Below are positions 16,013-23,934 of a DNA stretch of 64,000 nt, one piece after another (position 1 is the stretch's first letter; each line of letters begins with the position of its first letter). The position numbers and the translations under genes were made by a program. Origin of the DNA: Oscillospiraceae bacterium HV4-5-C5C (GTDB taxonomy: Bacteria; Bacillota; Clostridia; Saccharofermentanales; Fastidiosipilaceae); NCBI GenBank assembly GCA_012034405.1, contig JAAVLZ010000004.1:122560-186559 (forward strand), given 5' to 3'. Under the pieces are notes generated by a model. That model made no database searches, had not been told where the DNA came from, and saw only the letters and a list, made by a program, of their open reading frames with translations.

Positions 16013-17143
16013 ATGACTGAGGACTTCGATTTGACCGCCACGCCCAAACTTGGCTTTGGTTTAATGCGGCTTCCCCTGCAAGGTGAAAGGATTGATCTGG
16101 ACCAGGTTAGCCGCATGGCAGATTTGTTTATTAAGCAAGGTTTCAGTTATTTTGATACTGCTTATGTGTACCATGGCGGGAAGTCCGAAACCGCTTTCCG
16201 TCAGGCGGTGGCTTTAAGGCACCCCCGATCGGCGTTTACCATTGCGGATAAACTGCCGGCCTGGGAATTAAAGCAGCCGGCTGATGTTGACCGCATTTTT
16301 AACGAACAGCTGGAGCGCTGTGGGGTCTCATATTTTGATTTTTACCTGCTTCACAGTATCAATGCCGAGCATCTGAAAATCTACGAGTCCATGGATTGTT
16401 TTAAATGGGGTCAGGAAATGAAGGCTCAGGGGAAAATCCGTTATTTTGGCTTTTCTTTTCATGATAACGCCGCCTTGTTGGATCAGATTCTGACCAAGCA
16501 CCCTGAGGTAGACTTTGTCCAACTGCAGATCAACTATTTTGACTGGGAAAACCCCGCAATTGATTCGCGAGGTTGCTATGAAACCGCCCGCCGGCATAAC
16601 AAAAACATCATGATCATGGAGCCGGTGAAAGGCGGGGCGCTGGCAGCCTTACCGCAGCCGCTAGAGGCCCGTCTCCGGGCCGTACAGCCCCAGTGGTCTG
16701 ATGCTGCGTGGGCCCTGCGTTTTGCGGGTACGCTGGACGGCGTCATTACCGTTCTGAGCGGGATGTCTGAAGGCAGCCAAATGGAAGACAATCTGCGGAC
16801 CATGCGGCAGCTGCTGCCCCTGACTGCGGCAGAGTCAGCCGCTTTGACACAAGTCAGCGCCGCGCTTCGCCAGACCCCTACGATAGGCTGTACGTCCTGC
16901 CGTTATTGCGTGGACGGCTGTCCGGAGCAGATTAAAATACCAGACATCATCCGTATCTACAATGATTACCTGATATACGGCCCCCAACCGCAGCGGCAAC
17001 AGGCAGCCTACCAGCGCACTGCTTCAGCTGCGGCGGGTCTGGCTTCATCCTGTATTCAATGCGGTCAGTGCGAAAGCGTCTGTCCCCAGCATTTACCCGT
17101 GATTGAGCTCATGGCTCAAGCAGCCTCCGTTTTTGAAGCCTGA
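16013..17143 (+). CDS. Aldo/keto reductase fused to a two-cluster ferredoxin domain
   Basis: Residues 1 to about 280 form an AKR barrel with Tyr in FDTAYVYHGG, Lys in IADKLPAW and His in FYLLHSIN. The C-terminus carries two complete [4Fe-4S] motifs, CTSCRYCVDGCP and CIQCGQCESVCP. This fused architecture is known in anaerobes, where ferredoxin-type electrons may be used in addition to or instead of NAD(P)H. The ATG at 16013 is chosen because AAAGGA is 7 bases before it; in-frame TTG and ATG codons lie slightly upstream. It is probably co-transcribed with the preceding reductase. Substrate is unknown. Confidence 0.9.
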   Translation: MTEDFDLTATPKLGFGLMRLPLQGERIDLDQVSRMADLFIKQGFSYFDTAYVYHGGKSETAFRQAVALRHPRSAFTIADKLPAWELKQPADVDRIFNEQLERCGVSYFDFYLLHSINAEHLKIYESMDCFKWGQEMKAQGKIRYFGFSFHDNAALLDQILTKHPEVDFVQLQINYFDWENPAIDSRGCYETARRHNKNIMIMEPVKGGALAALPQPLEARLRAVQPQWSDAAWALRFAGTLDGVITVLSGMSEGSQMEDNLRTMRQLLPLTAAESAALTQVSAALRQTPTIGCTSCRYCVDGCPEQIKIPDIIRIYNDYLIYGPQPQRQQAAYQRTASAAAGLASSCIQCGQCESVCPQHLPVIELMAQAASVFEA

Positions 17144-17276
17144 ACCAAGCTCTGAATGGCTCCCCATGCACAAGGCCCGCCCTGGCAGCTAAGCCGGAAC
17201 GGGTCTTGCGAGGTGGAAGCTCTCATCTATCGGGGCGTCTGCGGCGGTCGTCTCCGGCAGCAGCCTGCCGGTAAAC

Positions 17277-17591
17277 TCAGAGACCCAGCATATCTTTAAT
17301 AGCAGATTTAGGCTTTGCGCCAATCGATTTTTTAACGACTTCACCATTTTTCAGGACGGCCAGGGTAGGGATACTCATGACGCCAAATTGCGCGGCCAGC
17401 TCCGGCTGTTCATCAACATTAACTTTACCGACCTTGATTTTTCCACTCAATTCCTCAGCCAGCTCATCAACCAGCGGAGATACCATGCGGCAGGGACCGC
17501 ACCAGGCGGCCCAAAAATCCAGCAAAACCGGCTCAGAAGCATTTACCACTTCATCCTTGAAATTGTCCTTGGTCACGACTATAGTGCTCAT
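17277..17591 (-). CDS. trxA: Thioredoxin
   Basis: This is a 104-residue cytoplasmic thioredoxin that reduces protein disulfides. The active site WCGPC is at residues 30-34 inside FWAAWCGPCRMVSP. The cis-Pro loop is MSIPTLAVLKNG, and the C-terminal helix ends at residue 104. An AGGACATTT stretch precedes the ATG. It is a single gene; no thioredoxin reductase is adjacent. A TATACT at 17686-17691 on the minus strand is a candidate -10 box, without a good -35. Confidence 0.96.
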   Translation of the reverse strand: MSTIVVTKDNFKDEVVNASEPVLLDFWAAWCGPCRMVSPLVDELAEELSGKIKVGKVNVDEQPELAAQFGVMSIPTLAVLKNGEVVKKSIGAKPKSAIKDMLGL

Positions 17592-17770
17592 CTAAATGTC
17601 CTCCATTTTCAGTCATCAGCTTGGTCAGACTGACCGGCTCAGGAAAAGCAGGCTTGGGTCTGGCAGCAACTTTGTTTATGCTTAGAGTATATCAGCACTT
17701 GCTTTTCTAACGGTAACAAAAGCTTCTAAGTACCTGCAGCCGGTTGCGGCGGCACATATGTGACATAATA

Positions 17771-17786
17771 AAAGAAGAAACTTCTT
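17771..17786 (-). terminator. Weak terminator after the divIC cluster
   Basis: On the minus strand AAGAAG-TTT-CTTCTT is followed by TTATTAT, about 30 bases after the divIC stop codon. The stem is short and AT-rich. Confidence 0.4.
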
Positions 17787-17813
17787 GTGCTGTCTCCGCG
17801 TTATGACTGACGG

Positions 17814-18260
17814 TCAGGGCGTCTGACTGGTGGTTTCAGCTTCAGTGTCCGCTGAAGGCTGCTCTTGATCAGAACTCTCAAAGATGACATCACCGGGTTT
17901 CACCATATTAAGATGCTCCCTGGCATACTCTTCAATATACTCCGGGCTATCCAGATTGGCTAACTGTTGCTTGAGCTTTTGGTTGCTGGCATCCAGATCG
18001 GTCAGTTTCTGGGCCAGATCTGAATTTTGCTGCAGCAGGGAATTGTACTGCTGCTGCTGTTGCCGGTAAATCATCCAGGATATGAAAAGCACCACCACCA
18101 GTAATAGCAACAGCAAAATCCGGCCCGGGTGCGCCCGGCCAGGTTTGCCTGCGGCCACATCAGCGCCTGATCGGACTGGCGGTTTCCTGTTTTTATCTGA
18201 AAGCTTAATCGGTCTGGAAGTTCTGTTCACCGCTATCATCCTTTGATCTGAGTGTTTCAC
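17814..18260 (-). CDS. divIC: DivIC/FtsB-like septum formation initiator
   Basis: This is a bitopic membrane protein of the divisome. It has a basic N-terminal tail, one transmembrane helix (ILLLLLLVVVLFISWMIY), a Gln-rich coiled coil and the conserved C-terminal EEYAREHLNMVKPGDVIF of FtsB/DivIC proteins. The start given is a GTG whose G-T-G-A overlaps the rqcP stop codon, implying coupling; an ATG 21 bases further in is an alternative. The Ser/Thr/Glu-rich tail after the conserved motif is not diagnostic. It is last in a cluster with rqcP and mazG. Confidence 0.88.
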   Translation of the reverse strand: MKHSDQRMIAVNRTSRPIKLSDKNRKPPVRSGADVAAGKPGRAHPGRILLLLLLVVVLFISWMIYRQQQQQYNSLLQQNSDLAQKLTDLDASNQKLKQQLANLDSPEYIEEYAREHLNMVKPGDVIFESSDQEQPSADTEAETTSQTP

Positions 18261-18574
18261 TTATCCGTGCGGTCCGCTTGAGCAGCAGCCGTCTGAGCTG
18301 CCTTAGGACCTGCTGCCTGGCGTAAATTTTCACCGTCCATGACTTCATAGAGTTCAGCAGCGTCATCCTTTCTGACGGTTTCCTGAACCTTGGTAATTCT
18401 GACCCGGCTGACTCCGCTGCCAAAGCTGATTTCTAAGATATCGCCCGCTTTGACCTCCGCGCTGGCCCGGGCGACCTTACCGTTCAGCTTGACGCGTCCG
18501 TTGCCACAAACTTCACTGGCCACGCTGCGGCGCTTGATGATCCTGGAAACCTTTAAAAATTTATCTAATCTCAT
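18257..18574 (-). CDS. rqcP: RqcP (YabO), S4-domain ribosome-quality-control factor
   Basis: RqcP works with RqcH on stalled 50S subunits during C-terminal alanine tailing. The 105-residue protein is an S4 RNA-binding domain: MRLDKFLKVSRIIKRRSVA, then GNGRVKLNGKVARASAEVKA and GDILEISFG. An Ala/Gln-rich tail follows. AAGGAG is unusually far (14 bases) from the ATG, but the protein starts exactly as the family does. It sits between mazG and divIC, the conserved neighbourhood in Firmicutes. Confidence 0.92.
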   Translation of the reverse strand: MRLDKFLKVSRIIKRRSVASEVCGNGRVKLNGKVARASAEVKAGDILEISFGSGVSRVRITKVQETVRKDDAAELYEVMDGENLRQAAGPKAAQTAAAQADRTDK

Positions 18575-18594
18575 AGGATTTTATTTGACTCCTT

Positions 18595-19560
18595 TTAATG
18601 ATCTTTATCAGGATCCGTCTCCCGATTAAGAGCAGTCTCCTGCCACAGTTGCCGCAAGCAGCCGGCGTCAAGCTTCTCCAATTGCTGCCCCCTCGCCGTC
18701 ACTTGTTCTTCCATAGCGGCAAAACGCCGTATAAAAGTCTGGTTTGCCTGATCAAGCGCTGCTTCAAGGTCTACGTTCAAAGCTGAAAGATACCCTGCCA
18801 GGGCAAACAGCAGCGACCCGGCAGCCTGATTCATAGCCTCCGGACCGTTAAGCTGCTCCGTCCTGGCCTGCTTTGCAGCCGTATCGCCCTTGCCGCTGCC
18901 ACAGTTGTCAGCCTGGGCTGACGACTGCATTGAAGCTAGCGCGGCAGTCAGCTGCGTTGTAATCTGTTTCTGGTCCGGGGTTATGTCCAGACCTGCCTTT
19001 TTAGCCTTAGACTGCAGTTTTTGAGCCCGACGCAGCGCCGGTAATGCCCTGGCCACGCCATTTAGTGTGTCCACATAACTGCGTTGCTGCTTCTCCTGCC
19101 GCTTATTGGCCTCCCATTGCTTCAGCGCCTCAGTCTGGTCCGCGGCGGGCAACTGCTGAGTCTGATCCGCAAACACATAGGTATGACGATCTATCAACTT
19201 GCGGCAGACGGTGGTGGTCACAGCATCAAAATCAAACAGGCCTGCTTCCTCAGCCAGTTGTACCTGAAAAATCACATTCAGCAAGACATCGCCCAGCTCC
19301 TCACATAAGGCAGCTGCATCCTGCTGATCAATCGCATCACAGACCTCATAAGCCTCTTCCAGAAAACCCTGGCGAAGCGACTTGGCGGTCTGGACCCGGT
19401 CCCAGGGACAGCCTTCCGGACTGCGCAAAAAAGCGGTCAGTTCATCCAGATCAGCCAGGCTGTAATGTACCTGGTTCAGCCAGGCCGTGTCCTGCCGCAA
19501 ATCCCTGGTTGGCGCAGAGCGGCCGGAAGCCGCTGCCTCTCCTGCTATCTGGCCACTCAT
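18595..19560 (-). CDS. mazG: MazG family nucleoside triphosphate pyrophosphohydrolase
   Basis: MazG hydrolyses NTPs to NMP and pyrophosphate, removing aberrant nucleotides. The N-terminal MazG domain shows CPWDRVQTAKSLRQGFLEEA, the metal-binding EEAYEVCDAI and ELGDVLLNVIFQ. A second, weaker MazG-like half (residues about 160-300) has an insert rich in Gln/Ala/Asp. The 321-residue length fits. Its ATG overlaps the stop codon of the small upstream gene (ATGA). It belongs to the same run as rqcP and divIC. Confidence 0.92.
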   Translation of the reverse strand: MSGQIAGEAAASGRSAPTRDLRQDTAWLNQVHYSLADLDELTAFLRSPEGCPWDRVQTAKSLRQGFLEEAYEVCDAIDQQDAAALCEELGDVLLNVIFQVQLAEEAGLFDFDAVTTTVCRKLIDRHTYVFADQTQQLPAADQTEALKQWEANKRQEKQQRSYVDTLNGVARALPALRRAQKLQSKAKKAGLDITPDQKQITTQLTAALASMQSSAQADNCGSGKGDTAAKQARTEQLNGPEAMNQAAGSLLFALAGYLSALNVDLEAALDQANQTFIRRFAAMEEQVTARGQQLEKLDAGCLRQLWQETALNRETDPDKDH

Positions 19561-19826
19561 CTGCCGTCATCCTCCCATTTAATCTGAAACCGGTCAAAAT
19601 TGACTTTATCGGTAAACTGTTCACTGAAAAAAACAGTCTGATGAAAGCGCGCAAACTCGGTCGTATTTTTGCTCAGCCATAAGGGTACCGGTATGTCCAG
19701 GCTGCGGCATAAAGCAATCAGATTTTGCTCCAGTTCATGAGAAAAATGCTGATCCCGCGGTGCCAGTTCAACCATACTCTGCGCCAGCAGCAGATTAGCT
19801 TTAAAAAGCCGACCTTCCAATATCAT
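19557..19826 (-). CDS. Small conserved-looking protein of unknown function upstream of mazG
   Basis: I do not recognise a family for this 89-residue protein. It has no cysteine pair, signal peptide or membrane helix. The N-terminal part is helical (LFKANLLLAQSMVELAP), and the rest alternates charged and aromatic residues (TTEFARFHQTVFFSEQFTDKVNFDRF). The stop overlaps the mazG ATG by ATGA, and coupled translation with a housekeeping gene supports it being real. The ribosome binding site is weak. Confidence 0.7.
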   Translation of the reverse strand: MILEGRLFKANLLLAQSMVELAPRDQHFSHELEQNLIALCRSLDIPVPLWLSKNTTEFARFHQTVFFSEQFTDKVNFDRFQIKWEDDGR

Positions 19827-19983
19827 TTGTCTATCCCCATATCCGGAGCTTAACCCCTTTTCCGGAGGCGGCGCTTAACCCAGACCTTCCGTTGCTGACC
19901 ATTTTAACACAGTTCACGACGCTGCTTCCGGACCGGTTTCAGGTGCTGGTTCCCGGCTCATTTTTATGGGTTTTGTTTCAAAC

Positions 19984-20110
19984 TTGTTCACAGAGTTTCC
20001 ACCAGGGGATAACAATTGGCCGGTATTCTATAGATGTCACTAGATGACACCCTTACTTCATAACCCCCTCCGAATCAGCGCCGTCAGTCCCCCCTGACGG
20101 CGCTATTTTT
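19984..20110 (+). ncRNA. Possible small RNA with its own promoter and terminator
   Basis: TTGTTC (19984-19989) and GATAAC (20008-20013) are 18 bases apart and could start a transcript near 20020. It would end at the strong hairpin of 20077-20104, giving a transcript of about 90 bases. No gene upstream on the plus strand needs this terminator. I recognise no known RNA family, and the promoter is weak. Confidence 0.3.
20077..20110 (+). terminator. Strong intrinsic terminator without an obvious gene
   Basis: AGCGCCGTCAG (20077-20087) and CTGACGGCGCT (20094-20104) form a perfect 11-base stem with a six-base TCCCCC loop, followed by ATTTTTAT. It is oriented for plus-strand transcription, yet the nearest upstream genes run the other way. 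Confidence 0.75.
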
Positions 20111-20196
20111 ATGCCATTTCCTGCCAGTTTCCACGCGTCTTATGTGAGGCAAAGGAAAGCAGGCAGCTCACAGGTGAACGCAGACAAGAAAGCAGC

Positions 20197-20242
20197 AAAA
20201 AACGGCGGTCGTTGCGCTGTTGCTGCAAATCGGCCGCCGTTT
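20197..20242 (-). terminator. Terminator of the hexokinase gene
   Basis: On the minus strand AAACGGCGG and CCGCCGTTT pair across a 25-base loop with further pairing at its base, followed by TTTTTT. It lies about 40 bases after the hexokinase stop codon. Confidence 0.7.
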
Positions 20243-20283
20243 AGGTTGATAGCGCTTAATTGGGATTCAGGCAGAAGCTCCGA

Positions 20284-21591
20284 TCAACCGTTGGTCAGGA
20301 TCGCGATAGCCGCGCCAATCAGGTTACTGTTTTCCGCCTGAATGAATTCATAATGAATGCCGTTCTGGCGCCGGGTGTAGTCTTCCATCAGGTAGTTAAT
20401 TTTAGGCCGCAGCATTTTAGCTTTGTAAAAGGTTGTCCCCTCAACCGTTATAGCTACCGGATAAAGCGGATTCAGGCCGGCGTTCAGATGCTTCAGCACC
20501 GCGGTCAGGTTAATCGTAGCGTAACGGGCTGCTCTTTCAAACAGATTATCAATCAGATAATACAGATTCAATCTGTCCTGATCATTGTCACAGCATTGGG
20601 CCAGAATATTATCGCCTTCAGGACGGTAAAGGAACTGATCCAGCTGATAGCTTTCCAGGCTATCTACACGGCTGAAACGGGAAATAAAAGCAGCGCTGAA
20701 CAAGCCCGCGTCGCAGGCAATTTTTACAGTATGCCACATTTGCAGCCCCTGATATCGGCCGGAGACCACTTTTTCAAATAAATAAGAGCCTGGCGCGTTT
20801 GTGCCCCGGTCAATGATCTCATCCACCGGAGAACGGTCAACATAAGGATAGGCACCGCTTTCCATATTAATAATCATGTGCCCGCCGGGCCGGTCCTCAC
20901 CTAGTTTTTCAATCCGTGATAAATCTTCAATATAAGCGGTGTTCGTCCCCGTGCCCAAAATAAAGCCCAGGTAGGTTTCAAATTGGCGGGCCTGACTCTG
21001 GCTTTCCCGCATCCCGCCCAGGAGAGCGGCCACGGTATCATTCAAAATAACGATCTCCACCTGATCATCCAGACCGCGGCGGCGAAGAGCGGCTTTCATA
21101 TTGCTGCCCAGGACTTCACCTTCAACTTCTGGCAGTTCAACCTCTTTGCTGAAATTAATCACCCGGCCATCGCGGTTGGGAAACATTTCAGTTGCATAGG
21201 AAAAGCAGAAACCGATCTTTTTGCTGTATGGCAAAACCGGCTCGAGATAAGCGATCAGCTGATCAAAAAAGCTGTCTTTTGAAATTGCGCCGTCTGTACC
21301 TGGCATCCGGTAATTCTGGAAATGCTCAATCTGGGCCTGATATGCCTGATTAAACGTCAGGGTAGCCACTCTGAGATTGGTACCGCCCGCGTCAATGACA
21401 ATAACCGTTTCATCGGTCTGGATCGGACGTCCTACCTCAATATAAGTAGGCAACATGTTCATGGCATCCTGCTGTTGTATCAGACCGCTGTCCATGTTGG
21501 CAATAAACTTATCAATCTCTTTGTCCATATCTATCGCAGCCGCGGCCAGATGCTCCCGGTCCAGAAATTGCTTTACCTGAGTTCCTATCAT
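20284..21591 (-). CDS. Eukaryotic-type hexokinase
   Basis: This cytoplasmic enzyme would phosphorylate glucose or another hexose with ATP. It belongs to the two-domain hexokinase family best known from eukaryotes rather than the bacterial ROK or Glk types. Phosphate-binding segments are visible: VIDAGGTNLRVATL, the catalytic Asp in VILNDTVAALLGG, and GFILGTGTNTAYIE; TVEGTTFYKA is near the C-terminus. The ATG at 21591 is preferred to an upstream in-frame start because GGGGAGG lies 7 bases before it, giving 435 residues. It is a single-gene unit with TGGTAA-N17-TATAAT upstream (21631-21659). Confidence 0.88.
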   Translation of the reverse strand: MIGTQVKQFLDREHLAAAAIDMDKEIDKFIANMDSGLIQQQDAMNMLPTYIEVGRPIQTDETVIVIDAGGTNLRVATLTFNQAYQAQIEHFQNYRMPGTDGAISKDSFFDQLIAYLEPVLPYSKKIGFCFSYATEMFPNRDGRVINFSKEVELPEVEGEVLGSNMKAALRRRGLDDQVEIVILNDTVAALLGGMRESQSQARQFETYLGFILGTGTNTAYIEDLSRIEKLGEDRPGGHMIINMESGAYPYVDRSPVDEIIDRGTNAPGSYLFEKVVSGRYQGLQMWHTVKIACDAGLFSAAFISRFSRVDSLESYQLDQFLYRPEGDNILAQCCDNDQDRLNLYYLIDNLFERAARYATINLTAVLKHLNAGLNPLYPVAITVEGTTFYKAKMLRPKINYLMEDYTRRQNGIHYEFIQAENSNLIGAAIAILTNG

Positions 21592-21630
21592 TGATCGTCC
21601 TCCCCAATCTAGTCCTTTTGATTCATTATG

Positions 21631-21659
21631 ATTATAAGAGAAAGCGCGGTGGCTTACCA
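21631..21659 (-). promoter_or_regulatory. Probable hexokinase promoter, overlapping a divergent promoter
   Basis: On the minus strand TGGTAA (21654-21659) and a perfect TATAAT (21631-21636) are 17 bases apart. On the plus strand TTACCA at 21654-21659 and TATACT 16 bases later could serve the oxidoreductase gene, so the two -35 boxes would share the same bases. Confidence 0.5.
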
Positions 21660-21791
21660 TAAGCAGATTGGCGATTATACTTATCTTAAGCTATGATTTG
21701 CGCTGTGCTCCAGTCCGGGCAGTTCAGGAGTCCGGGGTGGTCAAGGGGCGGCTGGCGTGTCATAATAAATCAGATAAGTAAGGCGGTGATC

Positions 21792-22994
21792 ATGATGGCA
21801 GCTGTAAATTCTGAAGCAAAAACTTCTTCCGCGGAGGCGGTCCAGGGGCGCTTAAAAGTAGCGCTGGCCGGCTGTGGTAAAGTGGCGCGCAAGCATCTTA
21901 AAGCGCTCTATGATAACCGGGACCAGTTTCAGCTGATTGCCTTGGTTGACACCAGCCCGGAACGGGCTCAGACGTTTTTGCGGACCGCCCCTGACGCCGT
22001 GGTCCAGGACGTCCGCTGTTATCAATCGCTGGATGCGTTGTGGCTGGAGTCAGCCAGACGGCCAGATGTGCTGGTCATCACCACACCAAGCGGCAGCCAC
22101 TATGCTTTGGCCGCCAGCGGGCTGGCGCATAACTGCCATGTGTTTATTGAAAAGCCGATGACCTTGAAACTGACGGAAGCCCGTGACCTGACGGAACAAG
22201 CCCGGCAAAGCGGCCGGATTATCGTGATGGGTCATATATACCGCTATTTTCCGCTGGTACAATTGATCCAGGAGGACGTGGCCTCCGGCCGGCTGGGCAG
22301 AGTCTACAGCGGTCAGGTAACCGTCTGCTGGGGCCATGATCAGGCCTATTATGACAGCGCTGCCTGGCGCGGGACCTGGGCCGCGGACGGCGGCGTATTG
22401 ATGAACCAATCCATTCACGCCCTGGATCTGATGTGCTGGCTGATGAACGGCCAGGTCAGCGCGGCTAATTGCCGGATTGCCAGGCTGGCCCATCGCATGG
22501 AGGCGGAGGATCTGGGTATGGCGGTCCTTGAAATGAAGGACGGCGCCTTATGTCAGTTAATCGGTACCACTAACACGTCACCGCAGCGTCCCATGGCTGA
22601 TTTTGTCCTGATTACTGAAAAAGCAGACTTAAAAGCCGGTATTAAAAATGGCCGGCCTTATTTTCAGGCCACGGCTAAGGACGGAAGCAGTCTGACCTGG
22701 CAATATATCAGGCGGCAATGGCAGCAAATGCGTCAGCAAGGGCTCAGCCGTTCCATCAGGCAAATAAAAAACCCCCACTCGGCCATTTACCGTGACCTGG
22801 CGGAGGCAATCAAACAGCATGCCGCGCCGCGGGCAGATGCGCTCAGCGGGCTGCATTCGGTTGAAAATATCCTGGCGGTGTATCAGAGCGCGCAGCTGGG
22901 GGGGCAGACGGTTTACTTGCCGCTCAAGGATTTTGATCTTAGTAAGATGAGAGATTTTTTTACGCCTGACGTTCCTCATGCAGAATCCGACTGA
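21792..22994 (+). CDS. Gfo/Idh/MocA family oxidoreductase
   Basis: This is an NAD(P)-dependent sugar or cyclitol dehydrogenase family protein of 400 residues. The Rossmann motif is VALAGCGKVARKHLKAL; the family EKP motif, whose Lys is catalytic, is in CHVFIEKPMTL; MNQSIHALDLMCWL lies in the C-terminal domain. Start is at tandem ATGs (21792 and 21795) after AAGGCGGTG; an upstream in-frame ATG at 21693 has no site. Its 3' end overlaps the opposing nucleotidyltransferase gene by 35 bases. Such proteins next to a nucleotidyltransferase often act in surface sugar synthesis (inference). Confidence 0.87.
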   Translation: MMAAVNSEAKTSSAEAVQGRLKVALAGCGKVARKHLKALYDNRDQFQLIALVDTSPERAQTFLRTAPDAVVQDVRCYQSLDALWLESARRPDVLVITTPSGSHYALAASGLAHNCHVFIEKPMTLKLTEARDLTEQARQSGRIIVMGHIYRYFPLVQLIQEDVASGRLGRVYSGQVTVCWGHDQAYYDSAAWRGTWAADGGVLMNQSIHALDLMCWLMNGQVSAANCRIARLAHRMEAEDLGMAVLEMKDGALCQLIGTTNTSPQRPMADFVLITEKADLKAGIKNGRPYFQATAKDGSSLTWQYIRRQWQQMRQQGLSRSIRQIKNPHSAIYRDLAEAIKQHAAPRADALSGLHSVENILAVYQSAQLGGQTVYLPLKDFDLSKMRDFFTPDVPHAESD

Positions 22995-23733
22995 CCAGGT
23001 CCAGATCCTCCTGTGTATTAACGCCCAAGCCCTCATATTGGCCGCGGCTTTGGTAGAGGCCCACCGTTCCGCCGTCCTGCATCAGCAGATAAGGGACATC
23101 AGTCAGATAGTATTCATGCTGCGCATTGTGATTCTCCAGGCGGTTTAAGGCTTTGAGCAAGGCCTGACAGTCAAATACATACACACCCGCATTCAGTTCC
23201 TTGATTTTAAGCTGCTCGGCATCACAGTCTTTTTCTTCCACCACCTTAACAAAATGGCCTTGCTCATCCTTGATAATGCGGCCAAACGGCAGTTTGAGAT
23301 CCGTGACATAAGACAAAACCGTAGCGGCATCGCCGCTTTCCTGCTGGGCTTTAAACATGCCCTCATACGTTTCCTGTGAAATTAAAGGAGAGTCGCCGTA
23401 GCAGACCAGAACCGGACCGTCAAAATCCTTTAACAGGGGCCTGGCCTGAGCTACAGCATGGCCCGTACCCAGCTGTTCGGTCTGCCAGACATAGCTGTAG
23501 GCCGGACCGGCCTCTGCCTGGACCTTTTGTCCCTCATAGCCGATCACTATGGTAATATCCCCGGCTTTCAAAAAGGACAATTTATGCAGCACATGCATCA
23601 GCAGGGGCTGACCATCTGCCTCTCTCAGTACCTTGGGCAAATTAAAAGCTTCTGAATGCAGGCGCTTGCCCTTTCCGGCTGCTAACACCACGGCTTTGCC
23701 CTGAATCGTTTTTGCAGGTTCCTGATTGTTCAT
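22960..23733 (-). CDS. Sugar-1-phosphate nucleotidyltransferase (GlmU N-terminal-like)
   Basis: The protein resembles the uridylyltransferase half of GlmU, which makes UDP-GlcNAc from GlcNAc-1-phosphate. The signature is VVLAAGKGKRLHSEAFNLPK, with QLGTGHAVAQA, CYGDSPLIS and VEEKDCDAEQ following. At 257 residues it ends after the transferase domain and lacks the left-handed beta-helix acetyltransferase domain of full GlmU. It is therefore a stand-alone nucleotidyltransferase whose sugar is uncertain. GGAGG lies 8 bases before the ATG. Confidence 0.87.
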   Translation of the reverse strand: MNNQEPAKTIQGKAVVLAAGKGKRLHSEAFNLPKVLREADGQPLLMHVLHKLSFLKAGDITIVIGYEGQKVQAEAGPAYSYVWQTEQLGTGHAVAQARPLLKDFDGPVLVCYGDSPLISQETYEGMFKAQQESGDAATVLSYVTDLKLPFGRIIKDEQGHFVKVVEEKDCDAEQLKIKELNAGVYVFDCQALLKALNRLENHNAQHEYYLTDVPYLLMQDGGTVGLYQSRGQYEGLGVNTQEDLDLVSRILHEERQA

Positions 23734-23934
23734 TGATTATGCCTCCGTAAATTTCTCACTGCTTATATTATACGCAAGCCGTTCCAAAGCTGACAGACCA
23801 GAAAGCTTATCCATTTAGCGCGCTTTCTGATCTGTACAGGGATAGACCGCTTGGACGGCCATCAATCAGGCATCCGGCAAAACAATGCGCGCGCCGGGGC
23901 CGGGCCCTGAGCGCAGACTGCTGCCAGCGGCAGC

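Larger units (their letters stand above)
19827..20283. other. 457-base intergenic region with two terminators and a possible small RNA
   Basis: No credible protein gene is present. It holds the hexokinase terminator (20197-20242, minus) and an orphan plus-strand terminator (20077-20110) preceded by a weak promoter and a TGTCA-N5-TGACA palindrome at 20035-20049. Confidence 0.6.

Noticed and set aside
17158..17210. Hairpin CAAGGCCCG...CGGGTCTTG after the second aldo/keto reductase
   Set aside because: Pairing is fair but there is no T-run, so I do not call it a terminator.
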